64,000 bases of DNA from Deltaproteobacteria bacterium (GTDB lineage Bacteria; Myxococcota; UBA727; VGSZ01), in assembly GCA_020850995.1 (NCBI GenBank), contig JADZDP010000105.1, positions 31,515-95,514 on the forward strand, read 5' to 3'. Below, one piece after another: positions 63,881 through 64,000 of the stretch (position 1 is the stretch's first letter; each line of letters opens with the position of its first letter). The notes beneath the pieces are model-generated. The model was not told the DNA's origin, did not search any database, and saw only the letters and a program-made list of their open reading frames with translations. A program made the position numbers and the translations under genes.

Positions 63881-64000
63881 TTAGGGCCCGCGAACGGACA
63901 ACTCAATCGTCCTCGCGAGCGATCCATCGTCGCTGGCGGCGTCGCGTCCTCGGTCCGTGGCGACGGCCACGGCCCTGCGGGGCTCCTTGCCATCGACGCG
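63881..64000 (-). CDS. possible C-terminal end of a gene entering from the right edge
   Basis: On the minus strand the frame ending at a TAA (63881-63883) is open for 39 codons to the window edge, with about 80 percent G/C in third positions. It would end SLARTIELSVRGP. Too short to identify; it could equally be chance in GC-rich DNA. Confidence 0.3.
   Translation of the reverse strand, partial: RVDGKEPRRAVAVATDRGRDAASDDGSLARTIELSVRGP

Overview
This 64 kb window is very GC-rich, gene-dense chromosomal DNA whose content points to a member of the Myxococcota (delta-proteobacterial lineage). The reasons are: three secreted proteins ending in a MYXO-CTERM-like tail (Cys, hydrophobic helix, Arg cluster); many lipoproteins; Gly-Glu (GEGEGE) linkers; thrombospondin type 3 (TSP3) calcium repeats; two sigma-54 enhancer-binding proteins, one with an FHA and one with a GAF sensor; and an IF-3 with a low-complexity C-terminal tail like that of myxobacterial Dsg. 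No tRNA, rRNA, CRISPR array, insertion sequence or prophage was seen. Species-level placement is inference.

Layout. 1-2.8 kb: a HAD phosphatase (cut by the left edge), a class V aminotransferase and a short SerA, probably a serine-synthesis block. 2.8-4.4 kb: FHA/sigma-54 regulator. 4.4-11.3 kb (minus): an operon of two tandem paralogous VWA-TSP3 lipoproteins, a large PPC-domain protein and a small ASH-like lipoprotein. 11.4-18.2 kb: a TSP3/MYXO-CTERM protein with a clear terminator, two lipoproteins, and a 979-residue lipoprotein with six 8-Cys repeats and two CXXCH sites. 18.3-25.8 kb: the conserved infC-rpmI-rplT-pheS-pheT-ihfA-merR block with several hairpins. 25.8-31.7 kb: HMG-CoA lyase, HEAT lipoprotein, a 209-bp palindromic element, a lipoprotein, a PaaK-like ligase, tmk, folP and a small basic protein. 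31.8-35.6 kb: GAF/sigma-54 regulator, Cys-rich secreted protein, CsgG/LpoB-like protein and an MBL-fold hydrolase. 35.7-45.3 kb: tilS-ftsH-der-yihY-ChaN followed by a double-domain M16 peptidase.

45.3-48.7 kb (minus): a Tat-signal small subunit, a GMC flavoprotein and a CXXCH-bearing MYXO-CTERM protein, which together look like a secreted gluconate-dehydrogenase-type complex. 48.8-55.3 kb: pseudo-receiver/DUF4388 protein, phosphoesterase, rnc, queG, MshEN-GAF protein, mnmA. 55.3-64 kb: Hsp70-family protein, hemerythrin, a large HEXXH metalloprotease, a small exported protein, a tandem LOG-family protein, an unknown protein, and the tail of a possible further gene at the right edge.

The window mixes housekeeping operons (translation, tRNA modification, folate/dTMP, membrane proteolysis) with a large envelope and surface inventory. 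The points most worth a second look are the palindromic element at 27653-27861, the Tat/GMC/CXXCH operon, the Cys-repeat diheme lipoprotein, the noncanonical infC start, and the 85-residue protein with two clamp-binding-like motifs.
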